Shown: one piece after another, positions 9,203-18,234 of the stretch
How the letters are laid out: each line of letters opens with the position of its first letter
Numbering within the stretch: the first letter of the stretch is position 1
DNA from: Rhodospirillales bacterium
GTDB lineage: Bacteria > Pseudomonadota > Alphaproteobacteria > Rhodospirillales > SHVQ01
NCBI GenBank assembly: GCA_009694195.1
Contig: SHVQ01000023.1
Coordinates: forward strand, 1 to 44,339
DNA: 44,339 nt
Reading direction: 5' to 3'
Made by a program: the position numbers and the translations under genes
The notes under the pieces: generated by a model
What the model was told of the DNA's origin: nothing
Database searches by the model: none
What the model saw: only the letters and a program-made list of their open reading frames with translations

Positions 9203-10393
9203 ATGAAAGTCCCTGGGCTAGGAACAGCCAAGATCACAAAAGACCTCTGCTTCTCGGTACCCGAGTTCAAGGGCCGGCTGAAGCGCGTGCGCAAGCTGAT
9301 GGCCGAGCGCAACCTCGACGTGCTCGTCGTCACGACGCCCGAGAACATCTTCTACATGAGCGGCTATCAGACGCCGGGCTACTACTGCAAACAGTGTCTG
9401 ATCGTGCCGATGAACGGCGATCCGATCCACCTCACGCGAGGAACCGAGGAGACGAACGCCCGGATGCTCTCGTGGATCGACCGCACCAACAGCTACATGG
9501 ACCACGAGGAGCCGGTCGAGCTGTTCGCCGAAACTCTTCGTCAGGACGGCTTCGCGAACGCCCGTATCGGCGTCGAGAAGATCAGCTGGTTTCTGCCGGT
9601 CAAAGACTTCGAGATGCTCCAACAATTCTTGCCGACGGCGTCGTTCATCGACGGCTCGATGATCGTCGAGCAGTGCCGCCTGATCAAATCGCCGGCCGAG
9701 CTTGCCTACATCCGCCGCGCGGCGCGTTGCGCCGAAGCCGGCATGCGGGCGGCGCTTCGCACGATCCGCGCGGGCGTGACGGAGGACAACGTCGCGGCCG
9801 AGGTCCAGAAGGCGGTCACCGATTTGGGGAGCGAGTATCCGGGCCTGCCCGTGTTCGTCGCCTCCGGCGTGCGCTCCAGTCTCGCGCACGCGACCTGGGC
9901 CGGGCGCAAGCTTGAGAAGGGCGACCCCGTCGTCATCGAGATTTCCGGCACGATCAAGCGCTACAGCGGCGCATTGATGCGCACGGCGAGCGTCGGAAAG
10001 CCCGCGGCCAAGCTGCAGAAGATGAACGATGTGTCCCGCAAGGCGCTCGAGAACATGATGGCGGCGATCCGCCCCGGCCGCCCGGCCGAAGAGTGCTGGA
10101 AGATTTGGGCGGACACGCTGACGCGCGGCGGCTTTGAAGGGCGCTTCAAGCGCACGGGGTACTCGATCGGGATCAACTTTCCGCCGGACTGGGGCGAGGG
10201 CTACATCCTCTCCTTCAAGCGCGGCGAAAGGCGTCTTCTGCAGCCGAACATGATCTTTCACATCCCCTCGATCGTAAAGATCTTCGGCTATGCCGACGCG
10301 CCCAACAGCGAAACCGTGCGCGTGACGAAGTCGGGATGCGAGATCGTCACCAAGTTCCCGCGCAAGCTGTTCGCCTGCCCGACGGAGGTGTGA
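9203..10393 (+). CDS. M24 'pita-bread' hydrolase of the ectoine hydrolase / creatinase type, metal ligands lost
   Basis: The 396-residue protein has a creatinase N-terminal domain (about 1-160; NLDVLVVTTPENIFYMSGY) and an M24 catalytic domain. The five metal ligands of true aminopeptidases are mostly changed: the first Asp is Glu (VVIEISG) and the second is Ala (YSGALMRT). The His is Tyr (GYSIG), the first Glu is Pro (MIFHIPS), and only the last Glu (NSETVRV) remains. The stretch GYSIGINFPPDWGEGY closely follows ectoine hydrolase DoeA/EutD, a metal-free M24 branch that also includes creatinase-like C-N hydrolases. ATG 9203 was chosen because GGAGG lies 11 bases upstream. It is followed after 10 bases by the M20 hydrolase, so both probably act on one N-containing substrate. 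The eut/doe partners EutB, EutC and EutE are absent here. Confidence 0.82.
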   Translation: MKVPGLGTAKITKDLCFSVPEFKGRLKRVRKLMAERNLDVLVVTTPENIFYMSGYQTPGYYCKQCLIVPMNGDPIHLTRGTEETNARMLSWIDRTNSYMDHEEPVELFAETLRQDGFANARIGVEKISWFLPVKDFEMLQQFLPTASFIDGSMIVEQCRLIKSPAELAYIRRAARCAEAGMRAALRTIRAGVTEDNVAAEVQKAVTDLGSEYPGLPVFVASGVRSSLAHATWAGRKLEKGDPVVIEISGTIKRYSGALMRTASVGKPAAKLQKMNDVSRKALENMMAAIRPGRPAEECWKIWADTLTRGGFEGRFKRTGYSIGINFPPDWGEGYILSFKRGERRLLQPNMIFHIPSIVKIFGYADAPNSETVRVTKSGCEIVTKFPRKLFACPTEV

Positions 10394-10403
10394 GGCCGCC
10401 CGC

Positions 10404-11684
10404 GTGCCGATCGCTGGGATCGCCGCCGCCGTCGACGCGAGTCTCCCGCTTGCCGAGCGACTGTTCGCCGAACTCAGGGCGAAGACCCACGACGGCGTCG
10501 GCATCACGCGGCAGTCCTACGGCGCGGGCGAACAGGTCGGTTTCGATCTCGCGGCCGCCGCCGCCCGCGACCTCGGCCTCGAGACCAAGACGGACTACGC
10601 CGGCAACCTTTATATGACGTTGGCGGGCCGTGACCGCGAGGGGCACGGCGTGATCGTCGGCTCGCACATGGACTCGGTTCCGAGCGCCGGCAACTACGAC
10701 GGCGCCGCCGGCGTCGTGGCCGGCCTCGTCGCGGTGGCCACCCTCAAGCAAGCGGGCATCCAGCCGGCGCGCGACATCTCCGTGATGGCGATCCGCGGCG
10801 AAGAAGACGACTGGTTCGGCATTACTCACATCGGCAGCCGCGCGGCGCTGGGGCTTCTGCCGCCCGCCGAGCTCGACTCGGCGAAGCGGGTGGACACCGG
10901 GCGCACGCTCGCAGAGCACATGCAGGACCTCGGCTGCGATGTTGCCGCGCTCCGGGCGACGAAGCGGTTCCTCGATCCCAAGCGCATCGCCGCTTATTTC
11001 GAGCTGCACATCGAGCAAGGACCGGTGCTGGAGCACGATCGTATTCCGGTCGGCGTGGTCACCGGGATCCGCGGCAACGTCCGATCGCACAAGGCGCGCT
11101 GCATCGGCGCCTACGCGCATTCCGGCGCCGTGCCCAGGCGCATGCGGCACGACGCCGTGCTGGCGACCGTCGACTATGCGGCGGCGCTGGAATCCGAATG
11201 GGACCGCGTGGAGGCGGCCGGCGGCGATCTCGTTCTCACGTTCGGAAAGTTGTTTACGGATACGTCCCTGCATTCTCTCAGCAAAGTTCCGGGCGAGGTC
11301 TCGTTCACGATCGATGCGCGCAGCCAGGACACGCGCGTCCTCGACCGCATGGAGGCGCGCATCCGGAGCGAAGCGGATCGAATCGCGGAAGCGCGCGGCG
11401 TGACCTTCGCCCTCGAGCCCATCCTCCGCGTCAAGCCGGCGATCATGGACGCCGACCTCCAGCGGCGGCTTCACGCGGGCTGCGGCGAGCTCGGGATCAA
11501 GACGATGGCGATCCCGAGCGGCGCCGGCCACGACGCCGCCGATTTCGCGAACGCGGGCGTGCGGACGGCCATGATCTTCGTCCGCAATCCCAACGGCAGC
11601 CACAATCCGGCCGAGCACATGGAGATGGCCGATTTCGCCTTGGGCACGCGGCTGCTCGCCTGGGCGCTGGCCGAGACGGCCTAG
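10404..11684 (+). CDS. M20-family hydantoinase/carbamoylase-type amidohydrolase
   Basis: A 426-residue binuclear-metal amidase of the N-carbamoyl-L-amino-acid hydrolase / allantoate amidohydrolase / beta-ureidopropionase group. Metal ligands are visible: H88 (GSHMDSVP), D99 (GNYDGAAG), E134 (RGEEDD, with E133 as likely base), H202 (LHIEQGPVLE) and H400 (GSHNPAEH). The lid dimerisation domain lies in between (about 215-330). It starts with GTG, 10 bases after the M24 gene stop, with GGAGG just before that stop, indicating coupled translation. It releases a carbamoyl or amidino nitrogen in known relatives. The exact substrate cannot be read from the sequence. It converges on the amidase, 6 bases away. 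Confidence 0.88.
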   Translation: MPIAGIAAAVDASLPLAERLFAELRAKTHDGVGITRQSYGAGEQVGFDLAAAAARDLGLETKTDYAGNLYMTLAGRDREGHGVIVGSHMDSVPSAGNYDGAAGVVAGLVAVATLKQAGIQPARDISVMAIRGEEDDWFGITHIGSRAALGLLPPAELDSAKRVDTGRTLAEHMQDLGCDVAALRATKRFLDPKRIAAYFELHIEQGPVLEHDRIPVGVVTGIRGNVRSHKARCIGAYAHSGAVPRRMRHDAVLATVDYAAALESEWDRVEAAGGDLVLTFGKLFTDTSLHSLSKVPGEVSFTIDARSQDTRVLDRMEARIRSEADRIAEARGVTFALEPILRVKPAIMDADLQRRLHAGCGELGIKTMAIPSGAGHDAADFANAGVRTAMIFVRNPNGSHNPAEHMEMADFALGTRLLAWALAETA

Positions 11685-11690
11685 TCTGCT

Positions 11691-13184
11691 TTACGAAACG
11701 GGCGGGCGGCGGCGGTCCCATGGCGCCGCCTGCTCGAGCTGCCCTGCAAGCCGGATGAGCGTCACCTCATTGCCCATCGCGCCCGTGAACTGCACTCCGA
11801 GGGGGAGGCCGTCCTCCATCCAATGGAGCGGCACCGACATCGCCGGAAAACCGGTCACATTGTGCTGCACGCAGAAGGGCGTCGTCGTGTAGCTGCGGAG
11901 AATGAGCGCGTCGAGCTCCGGCCTGAGGTCGATGGGCATGCCTCGATCCAGCTGGTCGCTGAACCTCTCGGCAAACGCGCGTCTGGCTTTCATCGCGCCT
12001 CCGCCGATCGCAGGCGGCGGGATTGCCGTCGTCGGCGTGAGAAGAACATCGTAGCGCTCGAACATGCCGGCGACGGCGAGCACCATGTCCCAGAGGCTCT
12101 GGTGCGCGTGCTCGTAGTCGGTCGCGGAAAGCGAACGGCCGAACAGGCACATGAGCCGGGTAATATCCTCGTGGTCGCCCCGTTCGGCCTTGCGGCCGAC
12201 CATCTCCTCGTCGTTGATCATATCGACGGCGGCACAAATGGAAGCGATCATCACGTAGGCGCGGAAGAATTCCATGGCGTCGAATGCGGGTGCCGCCTCC
12301 TCGATATGATGGCCGAGGCTCTCACAAAGGCGCGCGGCCGCTTCGGTCGCCTTGCGGCACTCCGGATGCACCGGGACGTCGATCGGCGGCGCCCAGGAAA
12401 ACGCGATGCGAAGCGGTTCGGGCTCGCGGTACACCTCGTCGACGAAGGGACGCGCCGGCGGCGGCAGGTAGGCGTGGGCGGCAGCGCCGGGCCCGTGGGT
12501 CGCGTCCAGCACGGCCGCCGAGTCGCGCACGGTGCGCGTGATCACGTGGTCGTGCACGAAACCCCGCCAGCGGTTGCCGAACTTGGGCCCCTGCGGCGTG
12601 CGACCGCGGCTGGGTTTGAGGCCGAAGAGCCCGCAGAATGCCGCCGGGATGCGCATCGAGCCGCCGGCGTCGTTGGCGTGCGCGATCGGCAGCATGCGCG
12701 ATGCGACTGCGGCCGCCGCGCCGCCGCTGGAGCCACCCGGCGAGCGGTCGAGATTCCAGGGATTGCGCGTGGGTCCGTGGAACATCGGCTCCGTCGTCGC
12801 CGCCATGCCGAACTCGGGTGAGTTCGTCCGCCCGAGAATGCGAAACCCCGCGTTCCGGTAGCGGGCGACGAGCGTCGTGTCGAAGTCGGGAACGAAGCCG
12901 TCGAGAAAGCGGCTGCCGCGGGTGAGCGGAATGCCCTTGGCGTAGGCGCCGAGATTCTTCAGCAGGAACGGGACGCCGGCGAACGGGCCGCTCAGCTCAG
13001 CGTCGCCATTCCGCGCGGCGTCGTAAGTCTTGATGACGACGGCATTGAGCTTGGGGTTGAGCGCCTCGATGCGCTGGATGGAGGCTTCGACGAGCTCGGC
13101 CGCCGAGATTTCGCGCCGGCGGACGAGCTCGGCGAGTCCGATCCCGTCGTAATCGGCGTCATCGAGAAGATTTTTTCCGGTCAC
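11691..13184 (-). CDS. Amidase-signature family hydrolase
   Basis: A 497-residue amidase of the Ser-cisSer-Lys type. With the chosen start the triad is K76 (PFLLKNLG), cis-Ser152 (in GGSSGGA) and nucleophile S176 ([10 protein letters not shown]). The 24-residue gap between the serines is characteristic. The AS domain fills most of the protein, and the C-terminal part ([16 protein letters not shown]) is typical. The start is a GTG at 13182-13184, directly before the conserved [20 protein letters not shown]. The open frame to 13403 adds 73 arginine/serine-rich residues that overlap bluB in another frame and look like shadow. Related enzymes cleave small aliphatic or aryl amides. The neighbours are C-N hydrolases. 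Confidence 0.88.
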   Translation of the reverse strand: MTGKNLLDDADYDGIGLAELVRRREISAAELVEASIQRIEALNPKLNAVVIKTYDAARNGDAELSGPFAGVPFLLKNLGAYAKGIPLTRGSRFLDGFVPDFDTTLVARYRNAGFRILGRTNSPEFGMAATTEPMFHGPTRNPWNLDRSPGGSSGGAAAAVASRMLPIAHANDAGGSMRIPAAFCGLFGLKPSRGRTPQGPKFGNRWRGFVHDHVITRTVRDSAAVLDATHGPGAAAHAYLPPPARPFVDEVYREPEPLRIAFSWAPPIDVPVHPECRKATEAAARLCESLGHHIEEAAPAFDAMEFFRAYVMIASICAAVDMINDEEMVGRKAERGDHEDITRLMCLFGRSLSATDYEHAHQSLWDMVLAVAGMFERYDVLLTPTTAIPPPAIGGGAMKARRAFAERFSDQLDRGMPIDLRPELDALILRSYTTTPFCVQHNVTGFPAMSVPLHWMEDGLPLGVQFTGAMGNEVTLIRLAGQLEQAAPWDRRRPPVS

Positions 13185-13194
13185 GGAATCGACA

Positions 13195-13842
13195 TCACCG
13201 TTGAATGAGCCGGCCGTTGCCGTCGACCCGGTTTTGCCAACCCGCGCGCTGAAGCTCCGGGTCGAGGTGGTTCTCCTCGGGCCAACCGAGACAAAGATAA
13301 GCGATAAAAGACCATGTGGGTGGCGTCGCGAGCGTGCGCCCGATGCCGGCGGGATCGAGGATCGACACCCACCCGACGCCAAGACCATGGGCGCGCGCGG
13401 CAAGCCAAAGCGTGTGGACGGCCGTGACGGTCGAATAGCGGAGCGTTTCCGGCATCGTTCGTTGGCCGAGCCCGTGCCCTTGAGCCGTGGACTCGTCGCA
13501 AAGCGCGGCGATGTGCACCGGCGCGGTCTCCAACCCTTCGAGCTTCAATCGCGCGTAGAGCTGGGCTCGTTCCCCGTCGTAGGCGGCCAAGGCGTCGCGA
13601 TTGCAGGTGCGGAAATTCTCGATGATGGCCTGCCGGCGCTCCGGGGCATCGACCGTGACGAATCGCCAGGGCTGACTGTTTCCGACCGAAGGCGCGAGGC
13701 ACGCGAGCTCAACCAGTCTCTCGACGAGAGTCCGGTCCACGGCGCTCTTGCGAAAGCGCCGGACGTCCCGCCGCCACGCGACGAGATCGGCAAGAGCATG
13801 CCGGAATGCGTCATCAAACGCAGGCGGAGGAACGTTCACCAT
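13195..13842 (-). CDS. bluB: 5,6-dimethylbenzimidazole synthase BluB
   Basis: BluB breaks down reduced FMN with O2 to make 5,6-dimethylbenzimidazole, the lower ligand of cobalamin. The 215-residue product has a nitroreductase fold with BluB-specific blocks. RRDVRRF is at residues 24-30 (D26 probably matches the catalytic aspartate near position 32 of Sinorhizobium BluB). APSVGNSQPWRF, the long insert up to GLETAPVHIAALCDE, HTLWLAARAHGLGVGWVS and the C-terminal LDPELQRAGWQ follow. Ordinary nitroreductases lack the last block. It is 10 bases upstream of the amidase start. Its presence fits the unusual number of B12 proteins in this window and shows the organism can make this ligand only when oxygen is available. 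Confidence 0.9.
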   Translation of the reverse strand: MVNVPPPAFDDAFRHALADLVAWRRDVRRFRKSAVDRTLVERLVELACLAPSVGNSQPWRFVTVDAPERRQAIIENFRTCNRDALAAYDGERAQLYARLKLEGLETAPVHIAALCDESTAQGHGLGQRTMPETLRYSTVTAVHTLWLAARAHGLGVGWVSILDPAGIGRTLATPPTWSFIAYLCLGWPEENHLDPELQRAGWQNRVDGNGRLIQR

Positions 13843-13945
13843 TGGATCATGCGCCCGGTGTCCCGGGGACCTTCTGGACGCAGGTTACTTGATCGGGGAC
13901 GGCGGCTCTAGCAGGATGCAGTCATAGACCATCGGAGGTGAATTA

Positions 13946-14680
13946 ATGGCTCGAATGTGCAGACGGATCGGCGTGCTGGTCGCGGCGGCCGACATCGTTC
14001 TCGAGAAGGACTTCGCAAATTTCGTGCCCGCGGGGGTGTCGTTTCACGTCGGCCGCCTCGACCAGGACCGCGATGCGAAGTGCGCGGCGAATACCTCGCT
14101 CGGCAAGATGGTGGCTTCCGCAGAAGCGGCGGCGAGCCTCCTCGCCATAGCCGAGCCCGAAGCGATGGTGTTCGCCTGCTCGAGCGCGAGTTTCTACAAG
14201 GGCCCGGGCTGGGATCGAAAGGTGGCGGCGCTGGTGAAAAAGGGCGGTGGCGTTCCTGCGACGACGACCGCGACCGCAATCGCGGACGGCCTCAAGGCGC
14301 TCCGCGCCAAGCGCGTGGTCTTGGTGACGCCCTATCCGGAAACCACCAACCAGGCGGAGATCGCGTTTCTTCGCGGGAATGGAGTGGACGTCGCGGACTA
14401 CAGCTCGTTCGGTTGCCGTCTCAGCACCGATGTTCCGAAGGTGACGCCGGCGGAGATTCGCAGGCGCGTTCTCGAAGGCATGAAGAAGGTCCCGGACTGC
14501 GATGCCGTGATCGTCACGTGCACGAATTTGCGCGCGATGCAAATGGCCGAGGATCTGGAGAGCGAGGTCGGGCGGCCGGTCGTGACGTCGAACGCCGCTT
14601 CGCTGTGGGCGGTTCTGCGGCTCGCGGGAATTCCGACGCGCAGCATCCGGGCGGGCCGGCTCTTCCGCCAGTCCGCCTGA
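13946..14680 (+). CDS. Asp/Glu racemase-superfamily enzyme, maleate isomerase / EutA-like
   Basis: A 244-residue two-domain protein with the two-cysteine active site of the aspartate/glutamate racemase superfamily: C78 in FACSSASF and C192 in TCTNLRAM. The spacing and the T-x-x-x-A motif (ATTTATAIADGLKAL) match maleate cis-trans isomerase, arylmalonate decarboxylase and the EutA protein of rhizobial ectoine utilisation. A strong GGAGGTG lies six bases before the ATG. Together with the DoeA/EutD-like M24 gene at 9203 it suggests an ectoine-like or pyridine/maleamate-type pathway, but the rest of either pathway is not visible. It is divergent from bluB. Confidence 0.82.
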   Translation: MARMCRRIGVLVAAADIVLEKDFANFVPAGVSFHVGRLDQDRDAKCAANTSLGKMVASAEAAASLLAIAEPEAMVFACSSASFYKGPGWDRKVAALVKKGGGVPATTTATAIADGLKALRAKRVVLVTPYPETTNQAEIAFLRGNGVDVADYSSFGCRLSTDVPKVTPAEIRRRVLEGMKKVPDCDAVIVTCTNLRAMQMAEDLESEVGRPVVTSNAASLWAVLRLAGIPTRSIRAGRLFRQSA

Positions 14681-14865
14681 GTGTCGTCAAGGGAGGGATA
14701 CTCCGGTGCCCGGTGTACGACTGAAGACGCACGCTCCCGCTGCCGGCTTCGGCCGCGAGAGTGCGGACGCGCGCTTCGAGCGGATGCACAAGGAGATGCG
14801 CTGGTGATTACTCTGCGGTCATCCCGAAATGAAGGTTCGCCGTATGCGAAAGAGGGAGATGCCGT

Positions 14866-15822
14866 TTACGCAAGGTCGGCGGTCAAGCGGAAGCCGCCCT
14901 TCGGGTTGAGAACAAAGTTGCCGTCGACGACGGCATGCGTCCATGCCGCCGTCTTCTTCAATCCGCCGAACGGGAACATGTGACATCCGACGATCCCGCA
15001 CTTGGGGTCGCTGCGCCGGTACGCCGCGATATCCGCGATCAGGCGGTCCGGTGCCGAAAGCGACATGAGCTTGGCGATGTTGCGCGCCTGCTTCGACACG
15101 AACGCCATCGAGGGACCGATGCCGCACGACTTGGCGTATGCCACCAGCGTCTTGATGGTCGCGACGCCGGGAATCCCGATGCGCACGGGGAGCCGGTTGC
15201 CGGCCGCCTGGATCGCCGTGTCCCAAGCGATGATCGGAGCTGCTTCGAAACAGAATTGCGTCGCGATGTAAAGCTCCGCACCCGTCCGTGCGGCAAACGC
15301 ATTCTTCCACTTCAAGGCTTCGAGAATCGCGGCTTCCGGAATGTCCGGGCTGCCTTCAGGGTGTCCAGCCACGCCGATGCGTCGGATGCCGTGCTTGTCG
15401 AACAGTCCGGTCGCCAGCATTTGCATGGTGTCGGAAAATTCTCCCGCCGGAGCCTTCAGCGCGCCGCCGATGCACAGAACCTCCGTCACCCCTGCTTCGC
15501 CAACCAAGCGGGCCAAGCCTTCATCGAGAATGTTCTTGCCGTACATGCTGCGTGCCGCCAAGTGGGGCACCGGGTTGAATCCTTCCCTGCGGAGCCGTTT
15601 GGCGGTCGAAATGGTATCTGCAAGCTCTGAGCCCGGCAGAAACGTGATGTAGATCGAAGTTCCCGGCCGCAGCAACGTCCGAAAGTCTTCGACTTTCGCG
15701 GCTCCTTGCGGCGTCACTTCGACGCTGTAACCCGTCACGAACGAGCGGATGGCGTCCTTCAACCGCGGATCGGCGAAATCATCGGTTGTGGCTACGGCCG
15801 CCTGACTCGTTCCCGTCGACAT
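14866..15822 (-). CDS. Methylenetetrahydrofolate reductase family protein (MetF-like)
   Basis: A 318-residue TIM-barrel flavoprotein of the MetF family that interconverts 5,10-methylene-H4folate and 5-methyl-H4folate. Visible motifs are SVEVTPQGAAK near the start (MetF has FEFFPP here), FNPVPHLAARS, GVAGHPEGSPD, ELYIATQFCFEA and GIPGVATIKTL. All are in MetF order, including the GxPEGHP-like folate/FAD loop and the TQ-F pair. The sequence differs from biosynthetic MetF at the first motif, as do MetF2-type proteins in methylotrophic C1 pathways. ATG 15822 has GAGGAA upstream; the longer frame to 15909 adds 29 non-family residues. It stands alone. It could oxidise the methyl-H4folate made by the methyltransferases at 31922-39181. 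Confidence 0.82.
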   Translation of the reverse strand: MSTGTSQAAVATTDDFADPRLKDAIRSFVTGYSVEVTPQGAAKVEDFRTLLRPGTSIYITFLPGSELADTISTAKRLRREGFNPVPHLAARSMYGKNILDEGLARLVGEAGVTEVLCIGGALKAPAGEFSDTMQMLATGLFDKHGIRRIGVAGHPEGSPDIPEAAILEALKWKNAFAARTGAELYIATQFCFEAAPIIAWDTAIQAAGNRLPVRIGIPGVATIKTLVAYAKSCGIGPSMAFVSKQARNIAKLMSLSAPDRLIADIAAYRRSDPKCGIVGCHMFPFGGLKKTAAWTHAVVDGNFVLNPKGGFRLTADLA

Positions 15823-16260
15823 GCGCGTTCCTCTTCGGCGATGCGCCCCTGCAAATACGTGCCCGCGTAGGACGAAGCTTAACACGGGCTCCCTTCCCGA
15901 ACACGGCACCCGCCATGCGCGCGGGATATGAGGGTCCCTTGCATCGGCATGCGATCGACCGCTGAATCGGCGAGCACTTCACCGCCAAATCCGCGGGCGC
16001 CAAAGGCTTCGCGTTGCCAGAGGGGAGACGACGCAAGGTCACGGCGGCCATGCGCACCCGGCATGATCACCCTCCGCGCGCGCATGGAAGGGAACGTCGC
16101 CGCGTCGAAGCGGCGGCTGGGATCCTCAGGCAGGCCCAGTTTCCAGCCGTGCCGCGCCGTAACGGCCGACAAACGCGGTACGAGCGGTGTCCCGAAAATT
16201 CGACAGCGGCCCTGTCGGCGCGTTCAAAAGTGTTGACGCCCATCGACCTAAACCTTGAGT
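15823..16260. other. 438-base intergenic region, no gene recognised
   Basis: This divergent region between the MetF-like gene and livH holds only short, overlapping frames on both strands, rich in arginine and proline, with no family signature. It should contain both promoters. TTGACG at about 16232 lies close to the livH start, but no well-spaced -10 follows. I found no cobalamin-riboswitch B12 box. Confidence 0.5.
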
Positions 16261-17181
16261 ATGCATCGCAAGACCAAAAAAGTCGGCACGGCCTCTCCAG
16301 GGAGACGCGTTTTGCTCGGCCAGCAGATCATCAGCGGGTTGGCGAGTGGAAGCCTATACGCCTTGACGGCGGTGGCGGTGGTCGTGGTGTTCCGCAACAC
16401 GCGCACGATCAACCTCGCCCAGGGCGACTTCGCCATGGTCGGTGCGTTCCTGGCGATGGTCCTGATCAAGGACATGCACCTTAACTACTACTTGGCGCTG
16501 GCTGCGGTCGTGGTCGCCTGCATCCTTCTCGGCATCCTCACGGAGCGGATCGTGATGCGGCCGATCGCCGATTCGGACTGGCTGACGCTGTTCACCGCGA
16601 CGCTCGGCGTCTACTACATCCTGCATGGCGTCGCCGGGTGGGTCTGGGGCCGCGATACCAAGGCCTTCCCCGTGACCTTCGATCCGACGCCGATCAATTT
16701 CGCCGGCACGATCGTGAGCCAAGGCCACCTCATCAACATGGGCTGGGCCATTGCGATCGGCCTCGTCCTCTACGTCTTCTTCAAGTACACGAAGCAGGGC
16801 ATCGCCATGCGCGCGGTCACCGACGATCCGGACACCGCGCAGCTCATGGGCATCCCCGTCCGCTTCATCGTGCTGTTGACGTGGGGCATGGCCGGCTTTC
16901 TGGCCGCCTTTGCAGGCGTGCTCTTGTCCCCGATCGTCTATGTCTCGCCCGAAATGATGGACCAGGTTCTGATCAAGGGCTACGTGGCGGCCGTCTTCGG
17001 CGGCCTCTACTCGATCCAAGGCGCGATCATCGGCGCGCTGATGATCGGCGTCGCCGAGAACCTGGCCGGCGGTTATCTCGGGGCGCACTACAAGACCGCA
17101 ACGGCCTTCGCGATGATCGTGCTGCTGCTGACGTTCCGCCCGCAGGGATTGTTCGGCATCCAGAAGCGCCGCGAGATCTGA
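16261..17181 (+). CDS. livH: ABC importer permease, branched-chain amino acid type (LivH)
   Basis: Inner-membrane permease of the HAAT family. The 306-residue product has about eight hydrophobic segments and the family motifs GQQIISGLASGSLYAL, RTINLAQGDFAM, GIAMRAVTDDPDTAQLMGI (the EAA-like coupling loop) and VFGGLYSIQGAIIGAL. The ATG at 16261 follows a possible TTG start at 16255; the N-terminus is ten or so residues longer than most LivH. It is the first gene of a five-gene transporter set, and livM starts at the base after its stop codon. HAAT importers take branched amino acids but also urea, amides and aromatic acids, so the substrate is not fixed. Confidence 0.93.
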   Translation: MHRKTKKVGTASPGRRVLLGQQIISGLASGSLYALTAVAVVVVFRNTRTINLAQGDFAMVGAFLAMVLIKDMHLNYYLALAAVVVACILLGILTERIVMRPIADSDWLTLFTATLGVYYILHGVAGWVWGRDTKAFPVTFDPTPINFAGTIVSQGHLINMGWAIAIGLVLYVFFKYTKQGIAMRAVTDDPDTAQLMGIPVRFIVLLTWGMAGFLAAFAGVLLSPIVYVSPEMMDQVLIKGYVAAVFGGLYSIQGAIIGALMIGVAENLAGGYLGAHYKTATAFAMIVLLLTFRPQGLFGIQKRREI

Positions 17182-18234
17182 ATGGGCCGGAAAGAAATTG
17201 TCGCCGCTCTCAAGACCAAGTTCGAGCGTCAGAACCAGGTGGCGGTTGTCCTGTTGTTCGTCGCCGCGGCTCTCTTCCCTTTTATGCCGGGGGTCGAGGG
17301 ATGGATGGCGTCCCAGGCCTCGCTCATCGTCATCTACATCATGGCCGCCCAGGGCGTGAGCCTCCTCGTCGGCTACACCGGGCTCGTCACCGTCGGCCAC
17401 GGCGGGTTTCTCGCGATCGGGGCCTATACGTCGGCGCTTCTGACCAAGTATTTCGGCATCGACCTCTCGCTCGGCCTCATCGCGGGCGGCCTCATGTCCG
17501 GGCTGATCGGTTACGGCCTCGGCCTCATTTTCCTGCGCCTTTCCGGCGCCTTCATGGCGATCGGCACGCTCGGCTTTGCGTTCTTCATCGGCGCGATCAT
17601 CAACAACGTGCCGTTGTTCGAGGGGCGAACGGGCATCAACCTGCCGGCCAGCCGCATCTTCGGCGTCAAGATCGGCGACTTCGGGTTCTACCTCGTCGCC
17701 GTGGCGGCGCTGGCGCTGACCACGCTGCTCATCTATTGCGTCGTCCGTTCCGGGGTCGGCCGCGCCTTCATGGCGCTGCGCGACGCGGAGAAGGCGGCCG
17801 AGAGCAGTGGCGTCAACCGGGTCTTCTATCGGACGCTCGCGTTCTCGATCAGCGCCGCGATCACCGGCGTCGCCGGGGCGCTGAACGGCCATGTGGTCAA
17901 CTATGTCTCGTCGGAAGTCTATGCCGACATCTGGTACTCGGTCGATTTCCTGGTCGCCGGCGTGGTCGGCGGCTCGGCACTGTTGATGGGGCCTTTCATC
18001 GGCGGTGCCTTCATCGTCATGGTCCCCTTCTTCTTGGAGAAGCTCGCGGATTTCGCCTACATCCTGAAGGGGATCGTGCTGATCGCCGTGCTCCTGTTGG
18101 CGCCGGCCGGGGTCGCTGATCTCCTGGCACGGCCGTTCCGGGCGATGCGGCGGCGCCGGCTTGCCGCCGCGGGCGACTCTCTCGGCCTCGTCGGAGCCGC
18201 AGCGGCGCGCGCCCAGACGGCGGAGGGACGGTGA
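17182..18234 (+). CDS. livM: ABC importer permease, branched-chain amino acid type (LivM)
   Basis: A 350-residue inner-membrane permease pairing with LivH. Motifs are GYTGLVTVGHGGFLAIGAY (the LivM GLxSLGHGAF block), RSGVGRAFMALRDAEKAAESSGV (coupling helix) and VVGGSALLMGPFIGG. About ten hydrophobic segments are visible. The C-terminal 30 residues are basic and alanine-rich and probably cytoplasmic. It begins directly after livH and overlaps livG as ATGATGA, so the genes are translated together. Confidence 0.94.
   Translation: MGRKEIVAALKTKFERQNQVAVVLLFVAAALFPFMPGVEGWMASQASLIVIYIMAAQGVSLLVGYTGLVTVGHGGFLAIGAYTSALLTKYFGIDLSLGLIAGGLMSGLIGYGLGLIFLRLSGAFMAIGTLGFAFFIGAIINNVPLFEGRTGINLPASRIFGVKIGDFGFYLVAVAALALTTLLIYCVVRSGVGRAFMALRDAEKAAESSGVNRVFYRTLAFSISAAITGVAGALNGHVVNYVSSEVYADIWYSVDFLVAGVVGGSALLMGPFIGGAFIVMVPFFLEKLADFAYILKGIVLIAVLLLAPAGVADLLARPFRAMRRRRLAAAGDSLGLVGAAAARAQTAEGR

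Noticed and set aside
13185..13403. 73-residue N-terminal extension of the amidase
   Set aside because: It overlaps bluB and looks like shadow; family homology begins at [13 protein letters not shown].
15823..16260. Cobalamin riboswitch upstream of metF/livH
   Set aside because: No B12-box sequence or matching fold was found on either strand.
16354..17892. 512-residue minus-strand frame over livHM
   Set aside because: Charged, repetitive Asp/Arg/Glu-rich sequence opposite true membrane proteins.
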